This document shows, one piece after another, positions 32,447 through 43,367 of a DNA stretch of 64,000 nt (position 1 is its first letter; every line of letters begins with the position of its first letter). The position numbers were made by a program, and so were the translations under genes. The stretch is from a candidate division SR1 bacterium (GTDB taxonomy: Bacteria > Patescibacteriota > Gracilibacteria > Absconditabacterales > Absconditicoccaceae). The stretch is from assembly GCA_026397475.1 (NCBI GenBank), contig JAPLUT010000006.1, positions 1 through 64,000 on the forward strand, in the 5' to 3' direction. The notes under the pieces were generated by a model. The model had not been told where the DNA came from. It searched no databases and saw nothing but the letters and a program-made list of their open reading frames with translations.

Positions 32447-33493
32447 TTACTTGCGGCTTGCAACTTTTTTTATTTTTTTGTCTCCGTTTGTAAGAAGAGT
32501 AGTCTCCGCCTTTCCTGATAAGACTTTTTTAAAGTCTGCAGGTACGGGAGCTTCAAATGTTACTTGATCGTTTTGAAACGGATCTAAGAAACTATATTTT
32601 CGACAATGAAGTAGTTGTCTATTGATCCCTAATGACTTGTAAAGGATTCTATTTGCCCCTGGATTACCGTACACGACATCTCCTAGTACGGGAAACCCTT
32701 CGCTACTTACATGCACTCTGATTTGATGCATTCTTCCGGTATGTATTTTTACTTTCAATAATGAAATAGGTCCAAGGAGAGGATGTTGAATGAATCTTTC
32801 CAACCAACATTCCGTTGTTGCTTCGAGTCCTTCGTCGTAGTCTACTCTGACTTGGGATCTGTCAGATTCTTTGTTGTATGTTTTAGTTAGTGGTTTTTTG
32901 ATGATGAGATGCTTCTGAAATTTTCCTACAACAAGAGCAAGATAATATTTATCAATGTCTCTTTCTCTGATAATGCTGTTGATATATTGTAGTGCTTCGT
33001 AACTTTTTGCAGCAATCAATACTCCTGAGGTATCTCTGTCTAATCTGTATCCAAACGATGGTTTGAATGTGCTTGTTTTATACTCTTCAGCGTATTTATC
33101 TAAATAATCATTCATACAAAGATCATTTCGGTGTTTGTTCCCGGGGTGCATAGGAATCCCTGGAAGCTTATCAAATACAATTCGATGTCCATCTTCGTAA
33201 AGAACCTGTTGTTTTACCTTTTTTATGTCTACTTTTTCTAGTTTGCGGTCTTTTTGACTTGTTATTGCTGATAAGTCTTCAGCTCCCAACTTAACTGTTT
33301 CGTGAATTTGAACGCTATCACCGACTTTTAATCTGTATTGTTCTTTAACTTTTTTATTATTGACTTTTACTAATCATCTTCTGATTACACTATAAATATC
33401 CGCTAGACGAACTTGCGGGTATTTCTTAAACCATTTCCTCAAAAATCTGTCAAATCTTTGGTCAGAAGCTGTTTTATCTATTTTTATCTCCAT
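32447..33493 (-). CDS. rluD: RluA-family pseudouridine synthase with S4 domain, 348 aa
   Basis: It turns specific uridines of rRNA to pseudouridine. An S4 RNA-binding domain (about residues 5-65: DRFLRKWFKKYPQ ... GLVKVNNKKVKEQY) is followed by the RluA catalytic domain. The catalytic Asp is in YRLDRDTSGVLI; IHTGRMHQIRVH and DVVYGNP are also typical. The RluC/RluD type cannot be told apart from sequence alone. One Gly, in RRGLVKV, is TGA. Confidence 0.88.
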
Positions 33494-33740
33494 CGGGTTT
33501 GTCACAAAAAACAAAAAATACTTTGTTGTGGAGTATTGTACCTATAGTCTGTCTATTTGCAAGAAGAGCTAAATCTTAAAACTCTAGTATAGAGGGCCAT
33601 CGATACATCTATCCAAGATATGCCAGTTAGCTTCTATGTTTTTTTAGCTATGTCTTGCTAAGACATCAATTATATGGGCTTTGCTCAATAATGGTTATTG
33701 CGATCTTTACTAAAAATGCTTATTTGTAAATGCTCGGATA
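33494..33740. other. intergenic between rluA-type gene and tRNA-His
   Basis: About 250 bases (312 counted to the tRNA) with no convincing ORF in either direction. Short palindromes are present (ATGTCTTGCTAAGACAT near 33655). It may hold the promoter of the leftward synthase gene. Confidence 0.4.
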
Positions 33741-33770
33741 AAAAAAAACTAGGATTTTTGTTCCTAATTT
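33741..33770 (-). terminator. terminator of tRNA-His
   Basis: TAGGA (33750-33754) pairs with TCCTA (33762-33766) around an AT loop, and on the minus strand a run of T residues follows. It lies just beyond the 3' end of the tRNA. Confidence 0.6.
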
Positions 33771-33805
33771 TTCTGTTATTGTTGGATTATTTTAGTGATT
33801 TTTAA

Positions 33806-33883
33806 TGGGGCGGCTGACGAGATTCGAACTCGCGACCCCCTGAGTCACAGTCAAGTGCTCTAACCAACTGAGCTACAGCCGCC
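33806..33883 (-). tRNA. tRNA-His (GTG anticodon)
   Basis: Reads leftwards: G-1 then GCGGCTG acceptor arm, TAGCTCAGTTGGTTAGAGC D-arm, anticodon stem CTTGA/TCAGG around loop CTGTGAC (anticodon GTG), T-arm GCGAGTTCGAATCTCGT, and CAGCCGC acceptor 3' side. The extra G-1 opposite C73 is the tRNA-His identity element. A CCA end is encoded (33808-33806). Confidence 0.95.
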
Positions 33884-34058
33884 ATATCATATGCGTTGAT
33901 GTGCGAATATATGTACTCTTTTCCTTATTGAAATCAAGAAAAAAAAATGATGTTGGTGGGGCAACCAATTTATGTTAACGTTCTATATTATATCTTGACT
34001 TTAGTTATCAAATATGTATCAATATTTTATTGTTTTATGTGGATAAATATAAGGTATT

Positions 34059-36359
34059 ATGGTAAATACTCCTCAAAATGATAATATTCACGATTCAGAT
34101 AATAAAAATAATTCATCTGTCCAAGAAATTCAGCGTCTTTTGGAAAGGGATCAGGCTGATATTCAACGAAAAACCATAGCCTTAGCCGAACTTCATGGTC
34201 ATTTAGGTAAGTATTCGTCTTTTTTCAAAGAAAATGAAAGAGAGATGGAGACTCTCATTAATGATGAAATCCAAATGAGAGAGTTAGATAATTTTGTTTC
34301 TGGTTCGTTTGAAAGTTTAGAAAGTTTTGTGTCTTTTTCTCAGCTTGTTCTCTCTAATCTAAGAAAAATAAATAAAATTTACTCTTTTTTAAGAGAAAAT
34401 AAACGAGGTCGTGAGATGTTATCTTTGATTATGAAAATGGCTGACGCCGAAACTAGTAATGCTTCAGATACGTTATTTATTCTGGAAAGAGATATTAATA
34501 ATTTAAGAGATATGATTTGATGACTATTTGAAAATATTATAACAATGGTTAATAGTTCTTGAAAATTAGAACAAATAGCATCTTCCATAGAAGAAGATAT
34601 CAAAAAAAGTTATGTTGGTGAGTATGCTAATCCATTTTTTGGAAAAGTTGCTACAGGAAATGTAAATCAAAAACACAAATGAAATTTTTTGCTTACTCAT
34701 CTTTACAATGATATTTTTGATAAAATCCCGGTCAAAGAAAAAAAAGAAGATACTCCCTGAGTTCAAAATAAAATAGAGCTTCTTGCTTCAGATATCGCAC
34801 AAATCAAAAATAGTGGAATCTATTCAGACATTGTTTCATGAAAAATGTTTGGAACTCTTCCTTATCAAGTATTTAAGCGTTTGTTTAAGTTATATGAGCA
34901 ATTGCTCCATGTTCATAGAGAGGTAGAGTTGTGAATGGAACAAGTACTTTCAAAAAGAGATCCTCGTCTTCTAGAACAAAGATTTAGATCGTGACCAAGT
35001 CAAATTGAAGAAAAATATGATTCACTTACAGAATGGTTTTGACAAAAAAACAGATTGCTTCATACTCAAATAGATTCTATTTATAACGGATTTTCTTTGG
35101 ATCTTACATGAACAAAGACTCAAGTAGGTCAAATGAAGCTTGTTAATCTCAAGGTGGCAATCTTTAAAATCCTTGATACCTATTTTGATGATAAAGACGG
35201 TAAGCTTAATGTCTCCTCTTTGATTCAAACAAAGACTGATTTTGAAAAGAACAAGAAAGCATTATGAAAAACTGTAGAAGAATGATGAAAAAGTACTAAT
35301 CATTATGTATATGCTACTGGCGATCATTGATTGATAAGTTGATATGAGTCACATACGCTCAAAAAGCCTGCAAAAGTAATAGGAAAGACGGCAGAGACTA
35401 TTACAAAAAAAATCGATATGATTATAGAAAGAAAAAATACTTATAACAATATATATTCCTCATTTCCTGGTATTGATAACTCGTTAGAAGGGAATATCTT
35501 GCTGATGGGTCCTTATGGATATGGGAAAACTGCCTTGATTAGAGAACTTTGATCAAATACAAATATAGTTACGCTTCAAGCAAATTATGCCGATATCGCG
35601 ACTGCTTATTACGGGCATGAAGAAAAAAATGCTACAGCAATATTTAATTATGCACAACAACTTTGAGAAGAAAAGAATAAAGAAGTTTTTGTACTGATAG
35701 ACGAGATGGATAAATTTTTTGCTGCACATCAAACATCAAGACAGGCAACAAATTTGTGAGTACAAACTGCATTTCAAGTAGGAATGGATGGAATAGATGC
35801 GTACGACAAAGTACATATCGTCGGATTGACCAACAAACCTCAGTTTATTCCTATGGATATTATGAGAAGGATGACACTTTTGATGATGGATCCTTTGAGT
35901 CTCGCTGAAAAGGCAGAACTTATTCATTCTAGACTGAATAGATTCCCTAAGTCGGATGATTTAGAGCAGTTTTTAGGAGAAATAAAGTCTTCGTCGTACA
36001 AAGATAATGAACTCGCTAACAAAATAGAAATTGCTACTCCCAAAATCATTGCTTGAATAACTGAAAAAGCGTTTTTACTTTTCCATGATAAAATACTTAA
36101 ACAGGATAAGACGACAATAATAGGGATAGATAAAAAGATTTGAAAAATCATGAAAAAGAAATCTCCTGACGATAAAAAAATCAAAGAAATATATGCTGCT
36201 ACACAGCTAGAAATCACTCTCCAAAATTTTTCTCAAGCAATAGAAGAGGTATTTACAAGCAAATCTACGGCAAGAGAAATAGAAGTCAGTAAAGATTTTT
36301 ATAATCAAGCAGAGGCCTTAATCAAAAATATTCAAAGCACTTCTTATACGACTGAATAA
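34059..36359 (+). CDS. AAA+ ATPase, 766 aa
   Basis: A large soluble ATPase. The N-terminal about 480 residues are helical and coiled-coil-like with many TGA glycines. The AAA module has Walker A GPYGYGKT (residues 484-491), Walker B VLIDEMDKF with D548/E549, a sensor-1 stretch HIVGLTNKPQ, and arginines MRRM that could serve as fingers, unlike the ATPase at 1021-2802. A helical C-terminal tail follows. It begins a rightward block of very large proteins; remodelling or loading of those partners is an inference. The family subgroup is not recognised. Confidence 0.85.
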
Positions 36360-36396
36360 ATTTAGTTCTTTATTTTTACTGTATTATATAGTTATC

Positions 36397-36543
36397 ATGA
36401 CCTATAATCTTCTTACTCCAGAACCCCTTATTCAGCCAGCAACTCCTGAAAAGATAAAAGAAAAACCGACTCTTGTGCCGAATCCCTTTGTTATTCCTAC
36501 GCCGAATATCAATCCTGGAACAGAACCAACACCCAAGGCCTAG
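36397..36543 (+). CDS. short Pro-rich protein, 48 aa
   Basis: Read from ATG 36397 to TAG 36541-36543 with no TGA. About a quarter of the residues are Pro, in phrases such as TPEPLIQPATPEK and VPNPFVIPTPNINPG. It is probably disordered. It sits 38 bases after the ATPase and 25 bases before the giant WG-like gene, so it may be a linker-like partner. Being short and low-complexity, the call is uncertain. Confidence 0.5.
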   Translation: MTYNLLTPEPLIQPATPEKIKEKPTLVPNPFVIPTPNINPGTEPTPKA

Positions 36544-36567
36544 TGTAATTTATTTTCTCTTTTTCTT

Positions 36568-39500
36568 ATGGACAAAAAAATTAATCCGAATTCTTTTATT
36601 ATTCAATCCTTACAGTCTGAGGTTTCTTCGGCGACACCTTTTTCTCGTATTCCTTGATTTATAAAAAAATTTGCGATAACTCAAGAAAATAAAGAAAAAA
36701 TAATTTCTATTCTTTCCTCTCTCGGGGATAAAGAAATCGAGCATTTGGATATGAGAATCCTGAAGATAAAGAATCCCAAAAATGTTTTTGATCCAGAAAT
36801 GTATAACAAAATTCTCCAAATAGAATGATCTCAAGATGAAAAATGAAGGCCTATTTATTCTAAACTTATAGGGCTTGCAAAAGAAATTATCGCGAGTGAA
36901 ATGGGCGTTCCTGTGTATGAAATACTTAAACATATTAAGGCTGATTTGGGAACATGAACTATAGATTCTTCTGAGTTTGATAATCCTCATGATGATCTTT
37001 CCGAGAGTTTTTCTGAAGAAGAAAAAAAGTTAGTAGAACAAGAACAGCAGGCGAGAATTGTTATGAACGCGCTTATTATGGGTGCGGGACATAGGATATT
37101 TGATAAGGTAGAATCAGATGATAAATATCCCAAAGCTATCAATAAAATCAGTCCTGATCTCTATCAGTCCTATTATGATATGGTGTATACCAATCTTAAG
37201 TATATGCGAGAGACAAAGCCTGCTAATCACTCGTCAGGAAATACAGGATCAATGAAATTAGTTACAGAAGAAAAAGAGACGAAGATAAAAATTCAAGCAG
37301 ATATTTTTCCTGTTCTTTTGCATGAAATGGCAAAAGGAGTCGTCGAATATATGGCGTATACGAGGTATAATTCATTAGATCCGAAAATCACTAAGTCTAT
37401 TCTTTCTGTCGATTCTCGTCAGTCTGAACACTGGATGATGTTGATAGGACCGCAGATTTATAAGCAATTATTTTTTCTTATCAAAGAAGCGGTTGCGCAG
37501 TATAGCGACCAAAAGTGACTTCTGGACTCTAAAAACGCAGCTGATTATATTGTTCCTGTGCTTGCTCATATTTTGCAGATGCCAGCAGAAAAGTTTTTGC
37601 AATTTATAGAAAATATTTTGAGAGAAGATCAGTGAGGAGAAAGTCCGATCGCATTGATTACAAAAGTAATAGATGGTATGCACACTCAGTATGAGGCATA
37701 TCTCGCGTCTACTCCTTCGCCAAAAATGGAATTGACCATAGAAAAGATTATGGAACAGCTGACTCGTGAATTAGCTTTGTGAAAAAAAGCTCAGATGTAT
37801 ATCAAATCTGCATTGCCTGATGTACAATATAAGCTTAAAGATAAATGATATGTCTTGTCTGATAAAAAACTTGGAAGAAAAATTGCTGAACATTATATGG
37901 CAAACACAAAAAAGTTTGAATTGTCTGATTTTGTAGATCAGACTTGGGTTATTGAACTTTGAGATGCAATTAGTTTATTCAAAACTACGAGAATAGAGCA
38001 AGCTGCTTTTAGTATCGTACATGAACAGCAAAAGAAATTTCCTAAACGAACGAGAACGCATGATGTAGAAAATATCTATATTCATCCGAGATTTCCTTTG
38101 TCTGCCCTTGAAGAAGCTAAAAAAAATATTCATCCCCAAGTGCTTGAAGATATTGATAATCAGGTTGCTGAACTTGTTCAGAACTGAAGTATTTCGCAAT
38201 GGCTTCAAGATCATGACACGATGAATACAACATTGAGTACGCTTACAAAAAAATATATTACTCTGGATGATGTCATTCCGGATTGCCTTGTAGAACGAGA
38301 GGATAATCGATGACTGTATGAACTTACTAATCTTGAACAACTCAAAAGAGAGGCGGGAGTGATGGGTTGAAACTGTGTAGCAGGATCTATAGATCGTGTT
38401 GAAAATGGTACTTTGAGAGTTTTCTCGCTTCGTCACTGAACGCAGTCTCACTGGACCATTTGATATGTTCCTCAGAGTCAGACTATCAACCAAGTAAAAT
38501 GATATATCCATCAGAAAAAAAATGCTATACTAACAAGAGATGATCCTGATTACGTTCAGGTTGTACAGGCAGTAAATTATCTTATTGCTCATTTTCCTGT
38601 CAAAGCTGTAAATGATATGAGCAACGTTGGTTTTAACTTAACAAACAAGTGATTTTTGTCTTCTGCTGATTTTATAAAGGCTGTTAATGAATGAAAGCTT
38701 TATTCTGTTACTTTGCTTACTCAATGAGCTAGAATATATTTATCTTATGAAGATATTCATATTCTTGAAAAATTAAGTTTAAGAAATATAGGCTTCATAG
38801 ACGTTCAAGTTTGATCTTTCCTGATCAAATATGGTGTTGTAAATAATAAAGTAGAAACTACTTTTGTTGATGAAAATATTAATCTCAATGATTTAGATCA
38901 TTTATCTTTGTCTTTAGAGTCCTGAAATGATGTATTTACAAAAATATGACCCGTTACTTGATGTCTTTTAACTATGAAGAAGCATCCGTTTTTTGATGCA
39001 TATGATGACTATCCTGTTTTTTGATTGCCTGGACTCTGAGATGACAGGGGATTGGTCCAAAAAGGTAAAAAATATGGAGTAGTAGAAAGAGATGGAGAAT
39101 CCTTCAAAGAAATACTTCCTTGTGAGTATGATGAAGCTCCGCAATTTTGATTAGCTGGTTTGGAAGCTGATGAGGCAGTAGTTATACAAGATAAAAAATA
39201 TGGTGTTATTAAGCTAACCGAATCTTCTTTTACGGTAATATTGTCTTGTGAGTATGATGAAATTCCTCAGCTTCAGTGACTAAGAGCAGGTGAAGTTTGA
39301 GTAAAAAAATATTGAACTTATGGAATCATAAAAAAGATTGATGGAGAGTGGAAGGAGATTTTGCCTTGTGAATATAATTCTTTTCCTGTTTTTTGAACAT
39401 CTGGATTGGCTTCAAATGAAGCTCGAGTTAAACATATAGATAAGCTTCCTTTTTATAGTCATAATGGCTACAAATTTATCCTTATCCAAAGAAATGGAGA

Positions 39501-42009
39501 TGAATTTACAGAAAAATTTTCTTGTGAATACAATAAGGCTCCTGCTTTTTGAACTCCATGATTAGCTGCAAATCAAGCTTGGGTTGAGTTATGAGAAGAT
39601 AACAACTTAAGATACGGAATCATCCAAAAAGACTGAGATGTTTTAAAAACAGTATTAGATTGTAGGTATGATACTCCTGAGCTGCTCTGAATGAATTGAA
39701 TGAAGGCTGTAGACGAAAATTCATTTCATGAAGCTCGAGTAAAGAGGGATTGAAAATATTGAGTTATAAAAAATATTGAGGGAGTCTGAGTTGAGATCTT
39801 GCCTTGTAAATATACAAGTTTGCCAACTTTTTGAACAAACGGAAGGCTTAATACCACATGAGGATTAGCAGAAAATGAGGCACGGGTACACGATGGTTCT
39901 CTGCGTCCATTTGGAGATCATTATGGAATCCTTAAGAGAGAGGGATGTGTTTTTACAGAAATCTTGCCTTGTGAATATGATGTCGCATCTATTTTTTGAG
40001 CTCCTTGATTGGCTGACAACGAGGCACGAGTGCAGAAGAATAAGCTGTATTGAATCATTAGAAAAGAAAATGGAATATGTACGGAAATATTGCCTTGTGA
40101 GTACCAGAGTACGACTCTTTTTGAAGAAGACTTGTTGGCAGAAGATACTTATGTCTTACAGAAAGAATGACATCATTGTATTGTAAAAAAACTCCCTAAA
40201 TTTGGTACCGGCATAGGAAAACAAATTAAGATGAAACGTGATGGAGAGACCTGTGTCTGGAAACAGAATCATGATGGAACTTGGGATGAGGTATCCTTTA
40301 AAAAATATTACCGCATGTATTATGGCAATGTACCAAGTCCCGAATCTAAGTGATTGCGTAGTGATGAAATTTTGGTACAAGAAAACAATTATTGAATTGT
40401 TAGAGATACTGGAAATTGAACTTTTATGGAAATCTTGCCCTGTGTATATTTAAATCTTCCTCGCTTTTGAGTTCACTGATTGTGACCTAGAGAAGCTATT
40501 GCAGATAAGGTTGTTGATGGAGAATCAAAATATTGAATTATTAAAATACATGAAGACAATACGGTTGAGGAAATTCTGCCTTTTGAATATTTTCGTATCA
40601 TTCATGTTTGACCTAATTCTTCTTATGTTATTGTCGAAGAGTTTGATAGACTTGAAGAGGTTGAAATGTTTAATCAGTATAAAAAAGTTGAAATATCAAT
40701 TACGCGTGATTCTGTTGTGAAAAAAAATGCTCAGGGAAAACGAGAAAAATTTTTCCACAAAACTTATGATGAGATCTTACAGTTTGCTGTAATAGGCTTA
40801 TGAACTAATGAATCCATTGTCCGTGAGAAATGAGAATTGAAACTTATCCGTAGAGATGAAAATGAGGACGTCGTCGTTCCTTCTGATTATATTATGAGAG
40901 ATTTTGGAAAATTTGGTTTGAAAGAGGGTGAGGCATGGGCGAAAAAGAAATGAGGAGGAATGGGAATTATAAAGAGAGATGCATCAGGAAATATTAAGGA
41001 GCTTCTTCCTAGTTATCAAGCCATTGGAGCTTTTTGAGAATCGGGATTGAAAGACGATGAGGCTATCGTAAGACGTAGCTGAAATAGAAATAAATGATAT
41101 TTTTGAATCATTAAAAGAACAAAAAACTGATTTAAAGAAATTCTTCCTTCTAAGTATTATGTTATTCATCCTTTTGGAGAAGATTGAATTGCTCCTGATG
41201 AGGCACGAGTACAAGAAAAAGAGGGTGGTTATTATATCCTTATACGTAGGACAGAAAAATGATTTAAGGAAACTGGATTTTCTTCTTATGAAAAAATAAA
41301 GTTTGATTTTGGGAGATATGGATTGCTTTTAAATGAATCTTTTTTGCGTGCTGATTATCGAAATAATCAAGATCATCTTGCAGCAGTTGGACTTGTTAGA
41401 AAAAATGTCGATGGCTCTTATGAAACCTTGTTTTCTCAAGACTATTACTTTGAAATAAAACATGAAAGACTCGGATTGTTGAATAATCAATATAGAATGG
41501 AATGTGAAGATGTTAAGGGTATTGAAGAAGATTGAGATGGATATCTTCACAAAATAGTTACCAGAAATCCAGACGGTTCTCGAAGCGAGCAGCGAGAAGT
41601 TCTTAGAGATAAAAGAAGGCTTTTTGATGGAGAATATAGAATAAAAAAATACGATACGGAGAGAGCTGATTGATGTACGCATAGAATACGTTCTAGGGAT
41701 TTTGGCAATTCCTCTCATAATTTGCGACATACTACTGACGTCAAACTTTCTAAGAATGGATATGGGTCTTGGAACGATTATCATCTCTTAGAATATGCTG
41801 ATCCTTATCAAAAAGGAGTGATCTGTAAAATAATTGTCGAGGTTGATCCTCGTCATAATTCTTCACGAGAACCCGTAGAGGTTGATGAAGTAGAATTTGA
41901 AAAGTATTGCGCTCGAGAAGAAAAGAATTTTATTGATGAAGAACTCTATCGTAAGGAAGAGTGATCTTTGGATGAACAGGAATATTTTCCACAAGAAATA
42001 GTTTATTAA
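36568..42009 (+). CDS. giant WG-like repeat protein, 1813 aa
   Basis: A 5.4-kb frame with very many TGA glycines and no TAA/TAG until 42007. Residues 1-590 are helical and charged. Around 600-660 GGNCVAGSIDR, SLRHGTQSHWTI and IHQKKNAIL resemble the PcfJ-like domain of mobile elements (tentative). From about 800 to 1610, a unit of 38-55 residues recurs about twelve times: YGIIKK, EILPCEYD, FG--GLA--EARV. It resembles WG/KWG beta-repeats, with TGA often coding the Gly of FG and YG. No signal peptide is seen. Repeats of this kind commonly mediate binding; the ligand is unknown. It lies between the AAA+ ATPase and two small anchored proteins. Confidence 0.8.
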
Positions 42010-42022
42010 ATACATAAAATAG

Positions 42023-42059
42023 CTCTCCATAAAAAATCTATTTTGGGGAGTTTTTTTTT
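42023..42059 (+). terminator. terminator after the giant repeat protein
   Basis: CTCTCCA (42023-42029) pairs with TGGGGAG (42044-42050) with one G-T wobble, then nine T. It lies 14 bases after the TAA. Confidence 0.65.
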
Positions 42060-42132
42060 ATAATAAATTGATTTTAATAATAAAAAGACTAAAGTTTCTC
42101 TACTACTTATTTATTTTTTTATAGAATATCTC

Positions 42133-42453
42133 ATGAAAAAGATTTTTTGGACTACTGTTTTTTGGCTTGTAGTGTTTTTCTGATTTGGATTGTATATCAA
42201 AATGTTTGATGCAAATATGGCCGTTGGTATAAGTACTTGGCTTGGAGCAACTACCGTTACTACAAGTGGACAAGCAATATCTTCTACAACAACGGGAACG
42301 GATACTATGGGTGAATTCGCTGCTATTCAGACAAGACTTATTGATATGCAGACTAAACTTGACGCTTTGATCGCTTGATCGACTATAACTCCTGTCGTGA
42401 CTCCTGATACAACTGTTGTTGCTCCTTCAAAAGTTACAGGAACAGGGAATTAG
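42133..42453 (+). CDS. membrane-anchored Thr-rich protein, 106 aa
   Basis: The N-terminus MKKIFWTTVFWLVVFFGFGL is a basic start plus one transmembrane helix, followed by a Thr/Ser/Ala-rich exported part with a short helical segment (FAAIQTRLIDMQTKLDAL). The head is related to that of the next gene (MKKIFWTSIFWFVVIF, then LFD). It therefore looks like a paralogue whose C-terminal domain was lost or never gained. No known family. Confidence 0.68.
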
Positions 42454-42509
42454 ATATTAAAACTTAGATATTAGAGCTTAGTTGCTCATTTATAATGTTA
42501 TTATCTTCT

Positions 42510-43187
42510 ATGAAAAAAATCTTTTGGACGAGTATCTTTTGGTTTGTCGTAATTTTTTTGTTTCGATCGTACATGAGGTTGTTTGATAGGCCGCTTGGAA
42601 GAGAGATAGGTTGATGGTTTGGCGTATCTCAACAGGTGTGTTTGACGGGAGGCGTAGCTACGGGACTTACAGATCAGTTTGATGCAATCAAAATGCAGCT
42701 TGATATCATAAATCAAAAACTTCAATCTGAACCTGAGACGACACCCCCACCTTCTTCGCAGGTATCCTTATTTCAGACTGCTATTCCAACTAAAGTCGCT
42801 TTGTATTATTTTAATCAGACAGAAGACCAAAAATTAGCTCCCGCACAACAAATAAATATTTCTTCTCTTTTGCCTGTGTATCGTATGTTTCCTGCAAGTA
42901 AAGATATTCTTGTAGATGCCATCAATGAATTACTCAAGGGTAATCTTACAGCAAATGAAAGAAAAAACTGATTTATGACAGAATTTCCTAATAAGGACTT
43001 TACATTACTTTCTTCTGACTTGTCTTCTGACGGGATATTAACTCTTCAATTTTCAGAAGTTCCTGGATTTACAGACGGAGGATCAGCTCGTATACTATTA
43101 CTTTCAAATCTTATTAAAAAGACAGCATTGCAATTTCCTGGCGTAAAGGAGGTTGTTTTTACTCCTGAAACGCTTTTCCAGCCTTAA
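42510..43187 (+). CDS. membrane-anchored GerMN-domain protein, 225 aa
   Basis: An N-terminal helix (FWTSIFWFVVIFLF) is followed by a linker and a C-terminal GerMN-like domain: KVALYYFNQTEDQKLAP, SLLPVYRMFP, VDAINELLKGNLTANE, FPNKDFTLLSSDLSSDG and FPGVKEVVFTPE. In Bacillus the domain is found in GerM and in other exported envelope proteins. It was probably exported to work at the cell surface. The gene reads on from the 42133-42453 paralogue, 56 bases apart, and a terminator follows. Confidence 0.78.
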
Positions 43188-43244
43188 AATGAGTACAAAG
43201 TAGAAAGTACAAAGTAGAAAGTAGAAAAATGGCTGTATCTAGCT

Positions 43245-43289
43245 AAAAAAGACGTGAAAATCTCTCAAAGATTTATTGCGTCTTTTTTT
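43245..43289 (+). terminator. terminator with nested hairpin
   Basis: AAAAAGACG (43246-43254) pairs with CGTCTTTTT (43279-43287); inside, AAATCT/AGATTT form a second stem. It lies 58 bases after the GerMN gene. Before it (43190-43230) short words AAAGTAGAAAGTA repeat in tandem. Confidence 0.7.
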
Positions 43290-43367
43290 GCTTTTTTTTG
43301 AAAAATGGTTATAATAGAAAGGTGAAAGTTATTGCTTATTAACTTTTAGTTATTAGTTAGTTTATGT

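Noticed and set aside
39875-40720. Several ORFs of 70-100 codons inside the giant repeat gene
   Set aside because: They are in other frames, show no family and follow the low stop density of the real frame; the WG-like frame explains the DNA.
43190-43232. Short tandem AAAGTAGAAAGTA words as a CRISPR-like array
   Set aside because: The words are contiguous with no unique spacers and no cas genes are nearby.
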